Assembly (NCBI GenBank): GCA_001801685.1
Contig: MGYJ01000001.1
Location: forward strand, 1-55,213
From: Gammaproteobacteria bacterium RIFCSPHIGHO2_12_FULL_63_22
GTDB taxonomy: Bacteria > Pseudomonadota > Gammaproteobacteria > Xanthomonadales > Xanthomonadaceae
DNA length: 55,213 nucleotides
Direction of reading: 5' to 3'
Shown: positions 8,682 to 18,588 of the stretch, piece by piece
Position numbering within the stretch: position 1 is the stretch's first letter
Layout: every line of letters starts with the position of its first letter
Notes under the pieces: model-generated
What the model saw: the letters and a program-made list of their open reading frames with translations, nothing else
Told to the model about the DNA's origin: nothing
Databases searched by the model: none
Made by a program: the position numbers and the translations under genes

Positions 8682-9533
8682 GTGAATAAGAAGCTATTTG
8701 CCCTGTGTTTTTCCGGAATCCTGTTCGGCACGGCCGCGGTACACGCCGAGATCCCGGTCCTGCGTGAGCGCAATCCGGCGCAGCGCCCGGCGCTGCTGGT
8801 TCTGGGCGTTTCCCACTTCGCGAATCCGGGAGCCGACCGGGTGAACGTGAAGTTCGATGACGTGCTGGCGCCGGCGCGGCAAGGCGAGATCGAAGCGCTG
8901 GTCGATGCGCTGGCGGCGTACAAGCCGACGCACGTGGCCGTGGAATTTCCCGCCGACCGGCAGGACGAGCTCGACGCGCGCTACCGCGATTACCTGGCCG
9001 GGAAGTACACGTTGACGCGCAACGAGGTCGATCAGATCGGCCTCAGGCTGGCCGCCCGGCTCGGCCTGCCGCGCGTCGATGCCGCCGATTGGAACGAGTT
9101 CCCGCCAGGCACCGAAGCGGACTTCGACTACATCGTCTGGGCCAACCAGCACAACGAGCAGGCGCGCCTGGAGCGCGTGTCCAGCTCGAGCCGCGCCGCC
9201 GCCAAGGAAGCGGAAGCGCTGCTGGCGCGTTCGACCATCGGCGGGTACCTGTGCGCGTTGAACAAGCCCGAGGCCCTGGCGCGCAGTGCGCAGGTCTATT
9301 TCGACATCGCGCTGTTCGGCGATGCCAAGGTCAACCCGGGCGCGGTGTACACGGGCAATTGGTATGCGCGCAATCTGCGCGTCTTCGCCAACCTGGTGCG
9401 CATCGCGCCGAAACCGGAGGACAGGATCGTCGCCATTTACGGCGCGGGCCACAAGCCGCTGCTCGACCGCTATGCCGCCGAATCGCCGGCGTTCAAGGTG
9501 GATGACGCCCGAGAGGTGCTGCGATGCCCCTGA
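8682..9533 (+). CDS. Secreted DUF5694-like protein (TraB/TIKI/ChaN-like fold)
   Basis: A 283-residue exported protein starting at GTG 8682, with signal peptide MNKKLFALCFSGILFGTAAVHA. The core shows VLGVSHF near the start and YGAGHKPLLD near the end. Two histidine-containing, strand-turn motifs at these positions are typical of the EreA/ChaN/TraB/GumN superfamily, which includes metal-dependent hydrolases and haem-binding proteins. A conserved acidic stretch (HVAVEFPADRQDEL) lies between them. Its stop overlaps the start of the dipeptidase gene by 10 bp, so the two are co-translated. The substrate is unknown; hydrolase activity is inferred only from the superfamily. Confidence 0.72.
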   Translation: MNKKLFALCFSGILFGTAAVHAEIPVLRERNPAQRPALLVLGVSHFANPGADRVNVKFDDVLAPARQGEIEALVDALAAYKPTHVAVEFPADRQDELDARYRDYLAGKYTLTRNEVDQIGLRLAARLGLPRVDAADWNEFPPGTEADFDYIVWANQHNEQARLERVSSSSRAAAKEAEALLARSTIGGYLCALNKPEALARSAQVYFDIALFGDAKVNPGAVYTGNWYARNLRVFANLVRIAPKPEDRIVAIYGAGHKPLLDRYAAESPAFKVDDAREVLRCP

Positions 9534-10768
9534 TGACGACAGCGAATCTTCGGCTCATGGCGGTGGCGATGTTGGCATTCGCGACATCCGTGAGCGCCGC
9601 GCCCGGCGGCGGCGACGCCGCTGCCGCCATGCACCGTCGCGTACTCACGATCGACAGCCACGTGGACACGCCCACCTTCGTGCTTCGCAAAGGGTGGGAC
9701 ATCGGCGAGCGGCATCGTCCGCAAGACGATTTCTCCCAGCTCGATATCCCGCGGATGGAAGACGGCGGCCTGGATGCGGCGTTCTTCGCGGTCTATCTCG
9801 ACCAGGGCCCGCTGACGCCCGAGGGCTACGAACGCGCGCATCAGCGCGGCATCATGAAGGCCGTCGCCATCCGGGAGGCGGTGCTGAAGCACGGCGATGA
9901 ACTCGACCTCGCGCTCACCGTCGAGGACGCACACCGGATTGTCGCCTCGGGCCGGCACGCGATCTTCATGAGCATGGAAAACGCCTACCCCGTGGGACGC
10001 GATCTGTCGCTCCTGCCGGCGTTCCACGCGCTGGGCGTGCGCATGATCGGCCTCGTCCATGAGCAGAACAACGATTTCGCGGACTCCGCGACCGACGATG
10101 CGGGGCCGAAGTGGCACGGCCTCAGCGACGCGGGGCGTGAACTGGTCCGGCGCGCCAACGATCTGGGCATGGTGGTGGACGGCTCGCATGCCTCTGACGA
10201 GGCGCTCGACGACCTGATCGCAACCTCCCGCACGCCCGTAATCCTGTCCCACTCGGGCGTGCGTGCCCTGTTGGACCACCCGCGGAATCTCGACGACGCG
10301 CGCCTCGAGCGACTCGCGGCCAGCGGAGGCGTAATCCAGATCGAAGCCTATTCGCCTTACCTGGTCGCGACGCCGCGCGATCCCCCCGAACGCGCGGATG
10401 CGGAAGATTCGCTGTTGAAGAAGCTGGGAATTACCTCGCTCGGCGAGGCCACGCCCGGGCAGAAGCGCGCGCTGGTTGCGGGCGTGCGCGCCCTCGACCA
10501 ACGCTTCGGCAAGCCGCGCGCGGGCATCGACGACTTCGTGGCGCAGCTGCTGTATGCATTGCGGCGCGTCGGCCCGGACCACGTCGGCATCGGCAGCGAT
10601 TTCGACGGCGGCGGTGGCGTTGCGGGCCTGGAAGACGTTTCCGACTATCCCGAAATCACGCGACGGCTGATCCTGGCCGGCTATGACGAAAGCGACATCG
10701 CGAAGATCTGGGGAGGCAACGTGCTGCGTCTGGTGGAGCGCGCCCAAGCCGCGGGAAAATCCCGCTAG
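9524..10768 (+). CDS. Membrane dipeptidase (M19 family), exported
   Basis: A 414-residue zinc dipeptidase with a signal peptide (cleavage near SVSAA). M19 metal ligands are visible in order: HxD in DSHVDTP (His46, Asp48), the bridging Glu in SMENAYP, His in DGSHA and His in LSHSG. IGSDFDGGGG near the C-terminus supplies the catalytic-site Asp. Expected to cleave dipeptides, possibly including D-amino-acid dipeptides, in the periplasm. It overlaps the upstream DUF5694-like gene by 10 bp, pointing to a shared periplasmic scavenging or turnover role. Confidence 0.93.
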   Translation: MPLMTTANLRLMAVAMLAFATSVSAAPGGGDAAAAMHRRVLTIDSHVDTPTFVLRKGWDIGERHRPQDDFSQLDIPRMEDGGLDAAFFAVYLDQGPLTPEGYERAHQRGIMKAVAIREAVLKHGDELDLALTVEDAHRIVASGRHAIFMSMENAYPVGRDLSLLPAFHALGVRMIGLVHEQNNDFADSATDDAGPKWHGLSDAGRELVRRANDLGMVVDGSHASDEALDDLIATSRTPVILSHSGVRALLDHPRNLDDARLERLAASGGVIQIEAYSPYLVATPRDPPERADAEDSLLKKLGITSLGEATPGQKRALVAGVRALDQRFGKPRAGIDDFVAQLLYALRRVGPDHVGIGSDFDGGGGVAGLEDVSDYPEITRRLILAGYDESDIAKIWGGNVLRLVERAQAAGKSR

Positions 10769-10814
10769 GCGTGTTCGAGGATGGGCAGCCCCGTTCCCCG
10801 GGGCGCGGTGCGAG

Positions 10815-10891
10815 TGGCGCGCCCGACAGGATTCGAACCTGTGACCCTTGCCTTCGGAGGGCAATACTCTATCCAGCTGAGCTACGGGCGC
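10815..10891 (-). tRNA. tRNA-Arg (anticodon CCG)
   Basis: On the minus strand a 77-nt cloverleaf can be folded. The acceptor stem is GCGCCCG/CGGGCGC, with discriminator G and an encoded CCA end. The D-arm contains AGCTCAGCTGGATAGAG and the anticodon stem TTGCC/GGCAA encloses the loop CTCCGAA (anticodon CCG, reading CGG). The T-arm contains GGTTCGAATCC. It stands alone between the dipeptidase gene and the c-di-GMP gene. I saw no second copy of its 3' end nearby, so there is no sign of an integrated element. Confidence 0.97.
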
Positions 10892-11056
10892 GTGGTCGTA
10901 TTCTCGCATGGGGGCCGCGGAGACACTACTTTGGCCGGTTCCAGCCTGAATGCGGGCCCTTGCGATTGCCATAGGGTGAGCCAAGCCACGTACGGCGAGC
11001 CCCGCATGTAGCAAAGTCGGGAGGCGGCTATCCGCTCCGCATGACACCAGGCTGGC

Positions 11057-13561
11057 ATGACTGCCGTTCCACCCGGAGACGACATCGACGAGGCGACCCG
11101 GCGCGAAGACGAGCGCTGGCGCTACGCGCTGGAAAATGCCGAGGACGGCCTGTGGGACTGGAGCGCGGTCACCGACCGGGTGTACCGGTCGCCACGCTGC
11201 CACACCATGCTCGGCTACGGCGTGGACGAGGTCGGCGACACCCTCGAAGCGTGGCGCGCACTGTTGCATCCCGACGACCAGGCCCGCCAACAACAGGCCA
11301 TCGCCGACCACCTGCGTGGCGGCAGCGGCAATTACAAGGTCGAGTACCGCCTGCGCGACGCCACCGGCAACTGGCGCTGGATCCTCGATCGCGGCAAGGT
11401 CATCCACTGGTCGGCGGACGGCCGCCCGGTGCGGGTGATCGGCACCCATACCGACATCTCCGGTTACAAGGAACTCGAGCAGCGCCTGCGCGAGCGCGAA
11501 CGGCTGCTGGCCGAAGCGCAGCGCGTCGGCCACATCGGCAGTTGGGCGCTCGATACCGCGACCAACGAAGTCTGGTGGTCACCCGAGATGTTCCACATTG
11601 CCGGTTGGCCGGAAGGCCAATCCGTGCCCAGTTGGGAACAGCAGCGCGCACTGTACCTGCCTGAATCCTATGCACGGCTGAGCGACGCCGTGGCTCGCGC
11701 CCTGCGCGACGGCGTGGGCTATGCGATGGACGTGGAACTGCAACGACCCGATGGCGACCGACGGGCGCTGGAAGTGGTGGCCGAAGTCATCCGCGACGAC
11801 CTGGGAAGCATTGAACGGCTGGTAGGCGCAGTGCATGACGTCACCGATGAGCGCCTGGCCACGGCCGCCGCGCGCTGGCGCAATAAATTACTCGATCGCA
11901 TTGCATCGGTGGGAAGGATTGGCGGCTTCGACATGGACGTGGACACCGGCGCCGTGCAATGGACCGATGAAAATTACCGGATTCATGGCGTTGATCCCGC
12001 GACGCCCGTGGTGTTGGAGGAATTGCTGGAGCGCTACGACGACAGCTCGCGGCGGCGACTGCTGGAAGCGCTCGCGCGCCTGCAGACCGGCAGTAGTCGC
12101 GAGGAATCGGTCGAAGCGCAGTACGTCACCGTCGATGGCCGACGGCTGGTGCTGCGCATCACCGCCAACATCGAGGACGAACCCGGTTCGCGACGACGCA
12201 TCACCGGGCTCACCCAGGACATCACCGAAGAACGCGAAGCCGGCGAACGCATCGAACAACTCGCGCATTTCGACACGCTGACCGGATTGCCCAACCGCTT
12301 CCTGTTCCGGCAGCGCGCCGTCGAGGCGATTCGCGTCGCGCAACGCGCGCAGTTGACGCTCGGCCTGCTGTTCGTCGACCTGGACCGCTTCAAGTACGTG
12401 AATGACACGCTCGGCCACGCCGTGGGCGACCTGTTGCTGCAGGAAGTGTCGGGCCGGCTGAAGGCCTGCCTGCGCGGCAGCGACCTGATCGGCCGCCAGG
12501 GCGGCGACGAGTTCATGGTGATGCTGTGCGAGATGCGCAAGCCGGAAGACGCGGCGATCGTCGCCGAAAAGATCATCGCCGCGGTTGGCGTGCCGATCAC
12601 GTTGGGCGATGTGGAGGTACAGGTCGGTTGCAGCATCGGCATCGCCTTGCTCAGCGACAACAATCCGGACATGGAATCGCTGATGCGTGCCTCCGATACC
12701 GCGATGTACGCGGCCAAGGAAGCCGGTCGCAATACCTTCCAGTTCTACAACGACAGTTTTTACGAACGCGTGCATCGTCGTGGCTTGCTGGAACAGGAGT
12801 TGCGCCAGGCGGTCGCGCGCAAGGAGTTGTTCCTGGTCTATCAGCCGACGGTGTCACTGTCCGGGCAGGGCGAAGTGGTGGGCATCGAGGCCTTGTTGCG
12901 CTGGCAGCGCGCGGATGGCGAGCTGCGATCGCCGATCGAGTTCATCCCGATCGCCGAGGACACCGGCGAGATCGTGCCGATCGGCCTGTGGGTGCTGGAA
13001 GAGGCTTGCCGCCAGGCCTGTGAGTGGGACGCGACCGGCGTGCGTTTCTCGTCGATCGCGGTGAACGTATCTGCGGTGCAGCTGCGCGACCCCGAGTTCG
13101 CCGGGCGCGTGCTGATGATCTGCGCGCGAACCGGCTGGCCGCCGACCCGCCTCGTGCTGGAGCTGACCGAATCGGCCCTGATGCGAGACACCGACGTGCT
13201 TCGCCGGACCTTTGCCGTGTTCGAAGAGAACGGCATCAACCTGTCGGTCGATGACTTCGGTACCGGCTTCTCAAACTTGCTGTACCTGCATCGCTTCCCG
13301 ATCCAGCAGCTGAAGATCGATCGCAGCTTCGTCAGCCAGATGCTGGAAGACCTTCAAGTGGGCGTGTTGACGCAGGCCATCATCAACCTGGGCCATGCCA
13401 TGGGCCTGACCGTGATCGCCGAGGGCGTGGAAACCGAAATCTCGCTGCGCGCGCTGCGCAACCAGGGTTGCGATGAAGCGCAGGGTTACCACATGACCCG
13501 TCCGCTCTTGCCGGCCGACATGGCCACCTGGATTCGTGCGCGAGTCGCTGCCGCCGACTAG
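11057..13561 (+). CDS. PAS-PAS-PAS-GGDEF-EAL cyclic-di-GMP enzyme
   Basis: An 834-residue cytoplasmic protein without membrane helices. Three PAS-type sensor domains occupy about residues 15-140, 150-260 and 275-390; the first has the PAC-like ending GTHTDISGYKELEQ. The GGDEF domain (about 400-560) has an intact active-site GGDEF near residue 482, preceded five residues earlier by the inhibitory-site RxxD (RGSD). The EAL domain (about 575-825) has intact EALLRW, NVSAVQ, ELTES, DDFGTG, LKIDRSF and EGVETE. Both synthesis and hydrolysis of c-di-GMP are therefore possible, with product feedback on the cyclase. The signal sensed by the PAS domains is unknown. Confidence 0.95.
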   Translation: MTAVPPGDDIDEATRREDERWRYALENAEDGLWDWSAVTDRVYRSPRCHTMLGYGVDEVGDTLEAWRALLHPDDQARQQQAIADHLRGGSGNYKVEYRLRDATGNWRWILDRGKVIHWSADGRPVRVIGTHTDISGYKELEQRLRERERLLAEAQRVGHIGSWALDTATNEVWWSPEMFHIAGWPEGQSVPSWEQQRALYLPESYARLSDAVARALRDGVGYAMDVELQRPDGDRRALEVVAEVIRDDLGSIERLVGAVHDVTDERLATAAARWRNKLLDRIASVGRIGGFDMDVDTGAVQWTDENYRIHGVDPATPVVLEELLERYDDSSRRRLLEALARLQTGSSREESVEAQYVTVDGRRLVLRITANIEDEPGSRRRITGLTQDITEEREAGERIEQLAHFDTLTGLPNRFLFRQRAVEAIRVAQRAQLTLGLLFVDLDRFKYVNDTLGHAVGDLLLQEVSGRLKACLRGSDLIGRQGGDEFMVMLCEMRKPEDAAIVAEKIIAAVGVPITLGDVEVQVGCSIGIALLSDNNPDMESLMRASDTAMYAAKEAGRNTFQFYNDSFYERVHRRGLLEQELRQAVARKELFLVYQPTVSLSGQGEVVGIEALLRWQRADGELRSPIEFIPIAEDTGEIVPIGLWVLEEACRQACEWDATGVRFSSIAVNVSAVQLRDPEFAGRVLMICARTGWPPTRLVLELTESALMRDTDVLRRTFAVFEENGINLSVDDFGTGFSNLLYLHRFPIQQLKIDRSFVSQMLEDLQVGVLTQAIINLGHAMGLTVIAEGVETEISLRALRNQGCDEAQGYHMTRPLLPADMATWIRARVAAAD

Positions 13562-13598
13562 CTGCGAGCCAGGCAGCGGCGAATCAGAAAGCGGCGAA

Positions 13599-13832
13599 TC
13601 AACTCGGGCGGTACACCGCAGCGTGGATGGTGGACATCACGCTGACCACGAACCAGCCGAAAGGCAGCAGGCTCAACGTCAGCAACCAGGTGATGCCGAA
13701 CGCCGCGCAGGCGAGCACGAACCAGTTAATCGCCCACAGGATTCGACCCTGCAGCAACTGGCCGAGACCGGGCACGAAGAAGCTGCACAGCGCGGCGATG
13801 ACGTTGCCGGTGGAACCTTGTCCGTTGCTCAT
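13599..13832 (-). CDS. Small membrane protein with two helices (TM2-like)
   Basis: A 77-residue protein with two hydrophobic segments (about 9-28 and 31-70, the latter possibly two spans) and the motif FFVPGLGQLLQGR. The PGLGQ..QGR pattern is common to many small TM2-like/YqaE-like membrane proteins, where it forms the turn into the first helix. The function is unknown. It is convergent with the c-di-GMP gene and divergent from ubiA. Confidence 0.75.
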   Translation of the reverse strand: MSNGQGSTGNVIAALCSFFVPGLGQLLQGRILWAINWFVLACAAFGITWLLTLSLLPFGWFVVSVMSTIHAAVYRPS

Positions 13833-13912
13833 GGCGGTTGCCTGTTTCCCTGGTGGCCTGGAGGGAAGATGCGGCCAAGTGGCCCGCAGTTCAAGTTTGT
13901 TAGGCTAGCGCC

Positions 13913-14821
13913 ATGATCATCCACCCCCCCGGCTCGCGGCGCGCCGGCTTCGACTGGCGCGAGCGGCTTCCGCATTACTGGCAACTGATCCGTGGCGACC
14001 GTCCCGTCGGCACCCTGCTGTTGCTGTGGCCGACGGCCTGGGCGCTTTGGCTGGCTGCAGGCGGCATTCCGCCCCTGAAGCTGCTGCTGGTGTTCGGCGC
14101 CGGCGTCTGGCTGACGCGTTCGGCCGGCTGCGTGATCAACGACTACGCCGACCGCTGGCTGGATCCGCAAGTAGCGCGCACGCGCACGCGGCCACTCGCC
14201 ACGGGCGCAGTCAGCCCGCGCGAGGCGCTGTGGGTTTTCGTGGCGATGATGCTGGCCGCGTTCGGCCTGGTGCTGCTGACCAATCCCCTGACCATCGCAC
14301 TGAGCGTGGCGGCCCTGGCGCTGGCGGCGACCTATCCCTTCCTCAAGCGCTACACCTACCTGCCGCAGGCGTGGCTCGGCCTGGCGTTCGGTTGGGGCAT
14401 CCCGATGGCCTTCGCTGCGGTGCAAGGCCAAGTGCCGGTGCTGGCCTGGCTGTTGTTCCTGGCCAACCTGCTGTGGACCACCGGCTACGACACCTGGTAC
14501 GCGATGGTCGACCGCGAAGACGATTTGCGCGCGGGCTCGAAGTCCACGGCGATCCTGTTTGGCGACGCGGACCTGATCGCGCTGGCGATTTTGTACGGCG
14601 GCTTCTTCATTGCGATGTTCCTGCTCGGCCAACGCGCGGCGTTGGGCGTGAACTACTGGGTGGGACTGATGGTGGCGGCGGGATTCACCGGCTGGCTGTT
14701 CGCGATAGGACGCGACCGGCAGCCGGCGAACTGCTTCCGCGCCTTCCTCGCCAACCAGTGGGTCGGCCTGGCCGTATTCGCCGGCATTGCGCTGGAGCTG
14801 GCAATGAAACCCGCCGCCTGA
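13913..14821 (+). CDS. ubiA: 4-hydroxybenzoate polyprenyltransferase
   Basis: A 302-residue integral membrane prenyltransferase that attaches the polyprenyl tail to 4-hydroxybenzoate in ubiquinone synthesis. The first Asp-rich motif is clear: NDYADRWLD from Asn76, followed by [10 protein letters not shown]. The second is [20 protein letters not shown] at about 195-215. Both bind Mg-diphosphate. Seven to nine hydrophobic helices surround these motifs. Length and motifs fit UbiA rather than the haem O synthase or chlorophyll synthase branches. It is convergent with comF, and no chorismate lyase (ubiC) gene is adjacent in this window. Confidence 0.95.
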   Translation: MIIHPPGSRRAGFDWRERLPHYWQLIRGDRPVGTLLLLWPTAWALWLAAGGIPPLKLLLVFGAGVWLTRSAGCVINDYADRWLDPQVARTRTRPLATGAVSPREALWVFVAMMLAAFGLVLLTNPLTIALSVAALALAATYPFLKRYTYLPQAWLGLAFGWGIPMAFAAVQGQVPVLAWLLFLANLLWTTGYDTWYAMVDREDDLRAGSKSTAILFGDADLIALAILYGGFFIAMFLLGQRAALGVNYWVGLMVAAGFTGWLFAIGRDRQPANCFRAFLANQWVGLAVFAGIALELAMKPAA

Positions 14822-14842
14822 GTTGTTCGCCTCCTGGATTGC

Positions 14843-15541
14843 CTAGGCGCGCGCGATGGTCCAGGCATCCACGCGCTGCACGCCGCCTGACAAAAGCACT
14901 CGTGCGCATTCGGCCAGGGTGGCGCCGGTGGTCATCACGTCGTCCACCAAGGCAATGTGCGGCGGCAAGCTTGCGCGGGGACGCAAGGCGAAGGCATCGC
15001 GCATGTTGCGCTTGCGTTCGGTGGCGCCCAGTTCGGTTTGTGGATGCGTCGCCCGCCGCCGGACCAACGCGTTCGCGAGCAGGGGAACGCGAGTACCGCG
15101 CGCCAAGGCGCGAGCCAGCTCGAGCGCCTGGTCGTAGCCGCGCGTGCGCAAGCGGCTTTGGTGCAAGGGCACTGGCACCAGGGCCTGCGGCAAGTCACCT
15201 GGATCCATCGGCCATTGCATCAGGGTCGCCAGCAACTCGCCTGCGGCGAGGTCGCCATGGAACTTGAACCGGGGCAGCAGGCGATCGATGGGAAAGCGGT
15301 AGTGCAGTGGACAGAACGACTGGGTGAACGGCGGAGGATCGAGCCGGCAGGCGCCGCAATGTGATTGGCCGACCGTCGCGAGGCCGATCCCGCACTGCCG
15401 GCAAGCATGCTGGTTCCACGGCAGTTGCACGCGACACGCCTCGCACAGGTCGAGACCGCCGTGGCCGGGCTCGCCGCAGGCCAGGCAACGCGGCGCCAGC
15501 AGGATGCGGCTGAACCGGTGCAGGACGGCGGCGATCAGCAT
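14843..15541 (-). CDS. comF: ComF-family phosphoribosyltransferase-like protein
   Basis: A 232-residue protein with the usual ComF layout. The N-terminal zinc-ribbon cysteines appear as CLACGEPGHGGLDLCEAC, then CRQCG, then CGAC. A type I phosphoribosyltransferase domain follows, with PRPP-binding loop ALVDDVMTTGATL. ComF is needed for DNA uptake in some naturally competent bacteria, but homologues such as GntX also occur without competence. In this lineage it often precedes the biotin genes, divergently, as here. Zinc and PRPP binding are inferred from motifs. Confidence 0.92.
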   Translation of the reverse strand: MLIAAVLHRFSRILLAPRCLACGEPGHGGLDLCEACRVQLPWNQHACRQCGIGLATVGQSHCGACRLDPPPFTQSFCPLHYRFPIDRLLPRFKFHGDLAAGELLATLMQWPMDPGDLPQALVPVPLHQSRLRTRGYDQALELARALARGTRVPLLANALVRRRATHPQTELGATERKRNMRDAFALRPRASLPPHIALVDDVMTTGATLAECARVLLSGGVQRVDAWTIARA

Positions 15542-15613
15542 CGGGCATACTCGCTGCCGGCTCCGCGGGAAGGCGCAGCCAAACTTTCATCATCACCAAC
15601 AGGGGCATTACCG

Positions 15614-16201
15614 ATGACCATTTCCAACGGCGGGCGCTTGCTCGCCTGCAGCCTGCTTTGCGCCGCGATTGCGCTGTCCGGCTGCACGTCCACCAGCTCA
15701 ACCAAGGCCAAGTCATTGAAGAACAGTTCGACGCAGGCCTCGGGGCTGTCGGATTGCGAACACATCACGGTGATGCCATTCCCGATGCCGGCCAAGCGCC
15801 AGAAGGATGCGTCCATCGGCGTGACCTTCGCCCAGGGTATCGAAGCACGCCTGGAGAACGACTTTGGCCCCATCTTCCAGACCGTGGAATACGGCACCGC
15901 CGCGCGCGGCCTGGACAAGGAATGCCTGGTGACGGGCAGCATCACCAAGTACAAGCCCGGAAGCCGGGTGGCGCGCGCGATCCTGATCGGCCTGGGCGCA
16001 GCGAGCCTGGAAGGCAATGTCGTGGTTAAAGATGCCGCCACCGGCACAGCCTTGCTGAGTGCGCCCTTCGACAAGCTCTGGGCCTGGGGCGGCATCCTGG
16101 GCGCCAGCAAGGGCATGGACGACATGGTGACGGAGACCTCGGCATCGGTGGCGGCGACCATTGCCCACGGCAAGGGTTGGAACCCGCCCGCAGGGAAGTA
16201 A
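15614..16201 (+). CDS. Predicted lipoprotein, DUF4410-like
   Basis: A 195-residue lipoprotein. The open frame extends upstream, but the ATG at 15614 begins a clean lipoprotein signal with lipobox LSGC (Cys24), so I place the start there. The mature part ([12 protein letters not shown]..., [40 protein letters not shown]) matches the pattern of DUF4410-type periplasmic lipoproteins: two parallel strands, then a glycine-rich loop with a short hydrophobic segment ([12 protein letters not shown]). The function is unknown. A stem-loop lies 25 bp after the stop. Confidence 0.72.
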   Translation: MTISNGGRLLACSLLCAAIALSGCTSTSSTKAKSLKNSSTQASGLSDCEHITVMPFPMPAKRQKDASIGVTFAQGIEARLENDFGPIFQTVEYGTAARGLDKECLVTGSITKYKPGSRVARAILIGLGAASLEGNVVVKDAATGTALLSAPFDKLWAWGGILGASKGMDDMVTETSASVAATIAHGKGWNPPAGK

Positions 16202-16225
16202 GCGCGGACAACCGGGGTTCGCGGT

Positions 16226-16251
16226 ACGGGCGGCCGGAGAGCGCCGCCCGT
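16226..16251 (+). terminator. Terminator-like hairpin after the lipoprotein gene
   Basis: A perfect 9-bp stem, ACGGGCGGC pairing with GCCGCCCGT, around an 8-nt loop, 25 bp past the stop codon. There is no U-tract after it (GTTGTCGAG), so it may only weaken read-through into bioB or protect the mRNA 3' end. Confidence 0.4.
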
Positions 16252-16286
16252 GTTGTCGAGTCCATCACGGTGGTGCCTTTGATTCA

Positions 16287-16315
16287 TTGACACGGGGGCG
16301 GGGCCTTACCAGACT
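16287..16315 (+). promoter_or_regulatory. Candidate sigma-70 promoter of the biotin operon
   Basis: A consensus -35 box TTGACA at 16287-16292, a 17-bp GC-rich spacer and a weak -10 box CAGACT at 16310-16315. It lies about 40 bp before the bioB start. The -35 match is perfect, but the -10 matches the consensus at only three positions. I saw no obvious BirA operator palindrome. Confidence 0.4.
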
Positions 16316-16352
16316 GCCCCTCTGCCGCCCCCGGCGCGATAGGATTTTTCCC

Positions 16353-17390
16353 ATGCCTTCTGTCCTCCGTCATGACTGGTCGCGCGACCAAGTGCTGGCG
16401 CTGTTCGCCCTGCCATTTCCGGAGCTGATGCACCGCGCCGGCACGGTGCATCGCGAAAATTTCGACCCCTCGCAGGTTCAGGTTTCGACCCTGCTGTCGA
16501 TCAAGACCGGCGGCTGCCCCGAGGATTGCGCCTACTGTCCGCAAAGCGCGCGCTACAACACCGGCGTCAAGGCGCACAAATTGCTTTCGCTCGACGAAGT
16601 GATCGAGAAGGCCAGCCAGGCCAAGGCAGCCGGCGCATCGCGCTTCTGCATGGGCGCCGCGTGGCGTTCGCCCAAGGACAAGGACGTGGCGCAAGTGGCC
16701 GAGATGGTAAGCGCGGTGAAGGCCCTGGGCCTGGAAGCCTGCGCGACGCTGGGCATGCTCAGCCCCGACCAGGCCGGCACCCTGAAGCGCGCCGGGCTCG
16801 ACTACTACAACCACAACCTCGACAGCGCGCCGGATTTTTATGGCGACGTGATCAAGACGCGCGAATACCAGGATCGCCTCGATACCCTGGAACACGTGCG
16901 CAATGCCGGACTGAAAACCTGCTGCGGCGGCATCGTCGGCATGGGCGAGACGCGCGACCAGCGCGCGGGCCTGTTGCAGAGCCTGGCCAATCTTCCGGAA
17001 CACCCCGGTTCCGTGCCCATCAATCGCCTGGTGCAGGTCGAAGGCACGCCGCTGCATGGCACGGCCTTGCTCGATCCGTTCGAGTTCGTGCGCACGATTG
17101 CGGTCGCGCGCCTGATGATGCCGAAATCGGTAGTGCGCCTGTCGGCCGGCCGCGCCGAAATGAACGAGGAATTGCAGGCACTGTGTTTCCTGGCGGGCGC
17201 CAACTCGATCTTCTACGGCGAGAAACTGCTGACCACCGGCAATCCCGATGTCGAGGCCGACCAGGCCTTGTTCGAACGACTGGGATTGGTGCCGATGCAG
17301 GTCGTGCAGGAGTCGGGCACCGTGCATGCCGATGTCCTGCAGGCCACGACCGAAGTCGCCGCCAACGACGTGCGTTCCTGCGCCGCCTGA
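16353..17390 (+). CDS. bioB: Biotin synthase
   Basis: A 345-residue radical-SAM enzyme that inserts sulfur into dethiobiotin, the last step of biotin synthesis. The [4Fe-4S]/SAM motif CxxxCxxC is at Cys55, Cys59 and Cys62 ([13 protein letters not shown]). Further family motifs are [36 protein letters not shown] and [10 protein letters not shown], the last carrying the Arg ligand of the [2Fe-2S] cluster. I chose the ATG at 16353 because upstream codons in the same frame lack family features. It is first in bioB-bioF-bioH-bioC; bioF starts 6 bp after its stop. Confidence 0.98.
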   Translation: MPSVLRHDWSRDQVLALFALPFPELMHRAGTVHRENFDPSQVQVSTLLSIKTGGCPEDCAYCPQSARYNTGVKAHKLLSLDEVIEKASQAKAAGASRFCMGAAWRSPKDKDVAQVAEMVSAVKALGLEACATLGMLSPDQAGTLKRAGLDYYNHNLDSAPDFYGDVIKTREYQDRLDTLEHVRNAGLKTCCGGIVGMGETRDQRAGLLQSLANLPEHPGSVPINRLVQVEGTPLHGTALLDPFEFVRTIAVARLMMPKSVVRLSAGRAEMNEELQALCFLAGANSIFYGEKLLTTGNPDVEADQALFERLGLVPMQVVQESGTVHADVLQATTEVAANDVRSCAA

Positions 17391-17396
17391 TCCCGG

Positions 17397-18587
17397 ATGC
17401 CGCGGGTTCGCCTTACCGACCGGGTACTGGGCGCGCGTGCCGAACGCAGCGCCGCCGCCCTGTCGCGCCCGCGCCGGGTGCTTGAATCGCGCGATGGCGT
17501 GCGCGTGCATGTCGGCGGCCGCGACCTGGTCAATTTCTGCAGCAACGATTACCTCGGCTTGTCCCAGCACCTGGACGTGGTCAGCGCGTTCCAGGAAGCA
17601 AGCGCATTCCACGGCGTCGGCAGCGGCGCCTCGGCGCTGGTCTGCGGGCATTACGGCGAACACGCGGCATTCGAGCGCGAAGCCGCCGAGTGGATGGGTT
17701 ATTCACGCGCGCTGCTGATGGGCAGCGGCTACCTGGCCAACCTGGCGGTGATGCAGTCGCTGCTCGGGGATGGCGATGTCTGCGTGCAGGACAAGCGCAA
17801 CCACGCCTGCCTGATTGACGGTGCGCGACTTGCGGGTTGCGACCTGCGCCGTTATCCGCATCGCGATGCGGAAGCGGCGATGCGCCAGCTGATGTCGCAC
17901 CGCGATGGCGCGGCGATGCTGGCGACCGACGGTGTCTTCAGCATGGATGGCGACCTCGCGCCCTTGCGCGACCTGGCCATGTTGTCACGCAGCCAGGACG
18001 CAATGCTGTACGTGGACGACGCGCATGGCATCGGCGTGATCGGGCCGGAGGGCCGCGGCAGCGTGGCTGTCGCCAACCTGACCCAGGCCGAAGTGCCGTT
18101 GCTGGTATTGCCGCTGGGCAAGGCCTTTGGCGGACAGGGCGCGCTGCTGCTCGGCAGCGACGCGCTGGTCGGGCACATCGCCGAAACCGCGCGGCCCTAT
18201 CTTTTCAGCACCGCCCCCGCGCCGGCAATGGCGGCGGCGATGCGCGCCTCGCTGCGCCTGATCCGTGGCGAACCCTGGCGCCGCGCCAAGCTCGCCTCGC
18301 TGATGATGCGATTCCGGCGCACCGCCCTGCGCGCCGGCGTACCGCTGCTGGAATCCTATACGCCGATCCAGCCCGTCCTGATCGGCGACAACGCACGCGC
18401 CGTGGCGGCATCGGCGGCCTTGCAGGCGCAGGGCTTCCTGGTCGGCGCGATCCGCCCGCCCACCGTTCCCGAAGGACAGGCGCGCTTGCGCGTAACGCTG
18501 AGCGTGCTGCATTCGGAAAACGACATTGACTCGCTCGTTCGGGCGCTCGCACCGATCTGCCACGCCGCCGAAAGCGTCAACGCCTGA
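17397..18587 (+). CDS. bioF: 8-amino-7-oxononanoate synthase
   Basis: A 396-residue PLP enzyme that condenses pimeloyl-ACP/CoA with L-alanine to give 8-amino-7-oxononanoate. Visible family features are [12 protein letters not shown] near the N-terminus, [35 protein letters not shown], and the PLP lysine in [11 protein letters not shown] (Lys242). Length is standard. It is the second gene of the biotin operon, 6 bp after bioB, with bioH starting one base after its stop. Confidence 0.97.
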   Translation: MPRVRLTDRVLGARAERSAAALSRPRRVLESRDGVRVHVGGRDLVNFCSNDYLGLSQHLDVVSAFQEASAFHGVGSGASALVCGHYGEHAAFEREAAEWMGYSRALLMGSGYLANLAVMQSLLGDGDVCVQDKRNHACLIDGARLAGCDLRRYPHRDAEAAMRQLMSHRDGAAMLATDGVFSMDGDLAPLRDLAMLSRSQDAMLYVDDAHGIGVIGPEGRGSVAVANLTQAEVPLLVLPLGKAFGGQGALLLGSDALVGHIAETARPYLFSTAPAPAMAAAMRASLRLIRGEPWRRAKLASLMMRFRRTALRAGVPLLESYTPIQPVLIGDNARAVAASAALQAQGFLVGAIRPPTVPEGQARLRVTLSVLHSENDIDSLVRALAPICHAAESVNA

Positions 18588-18588
18588 C

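Noticed and set aside
10815-10891. tRNA-Arg as the attachment site of an integrated element
   Set aside because: No repeat of the tRNA 3' end, no integrase and no accessory genes were seen near it.
9470-11533. Long minus-strand open frame spanning the dipeptidase gene, the tRNA and the c-di-GMP gene
   Set aside because: It reads straight through a tRNA gene and opposite two certain genes.
14843-15541. comF as evidence for a DNA-uptake system
   Set aside because: No other competence gene is in the window, and ComF homologues are common in bacteria not known to be competent.
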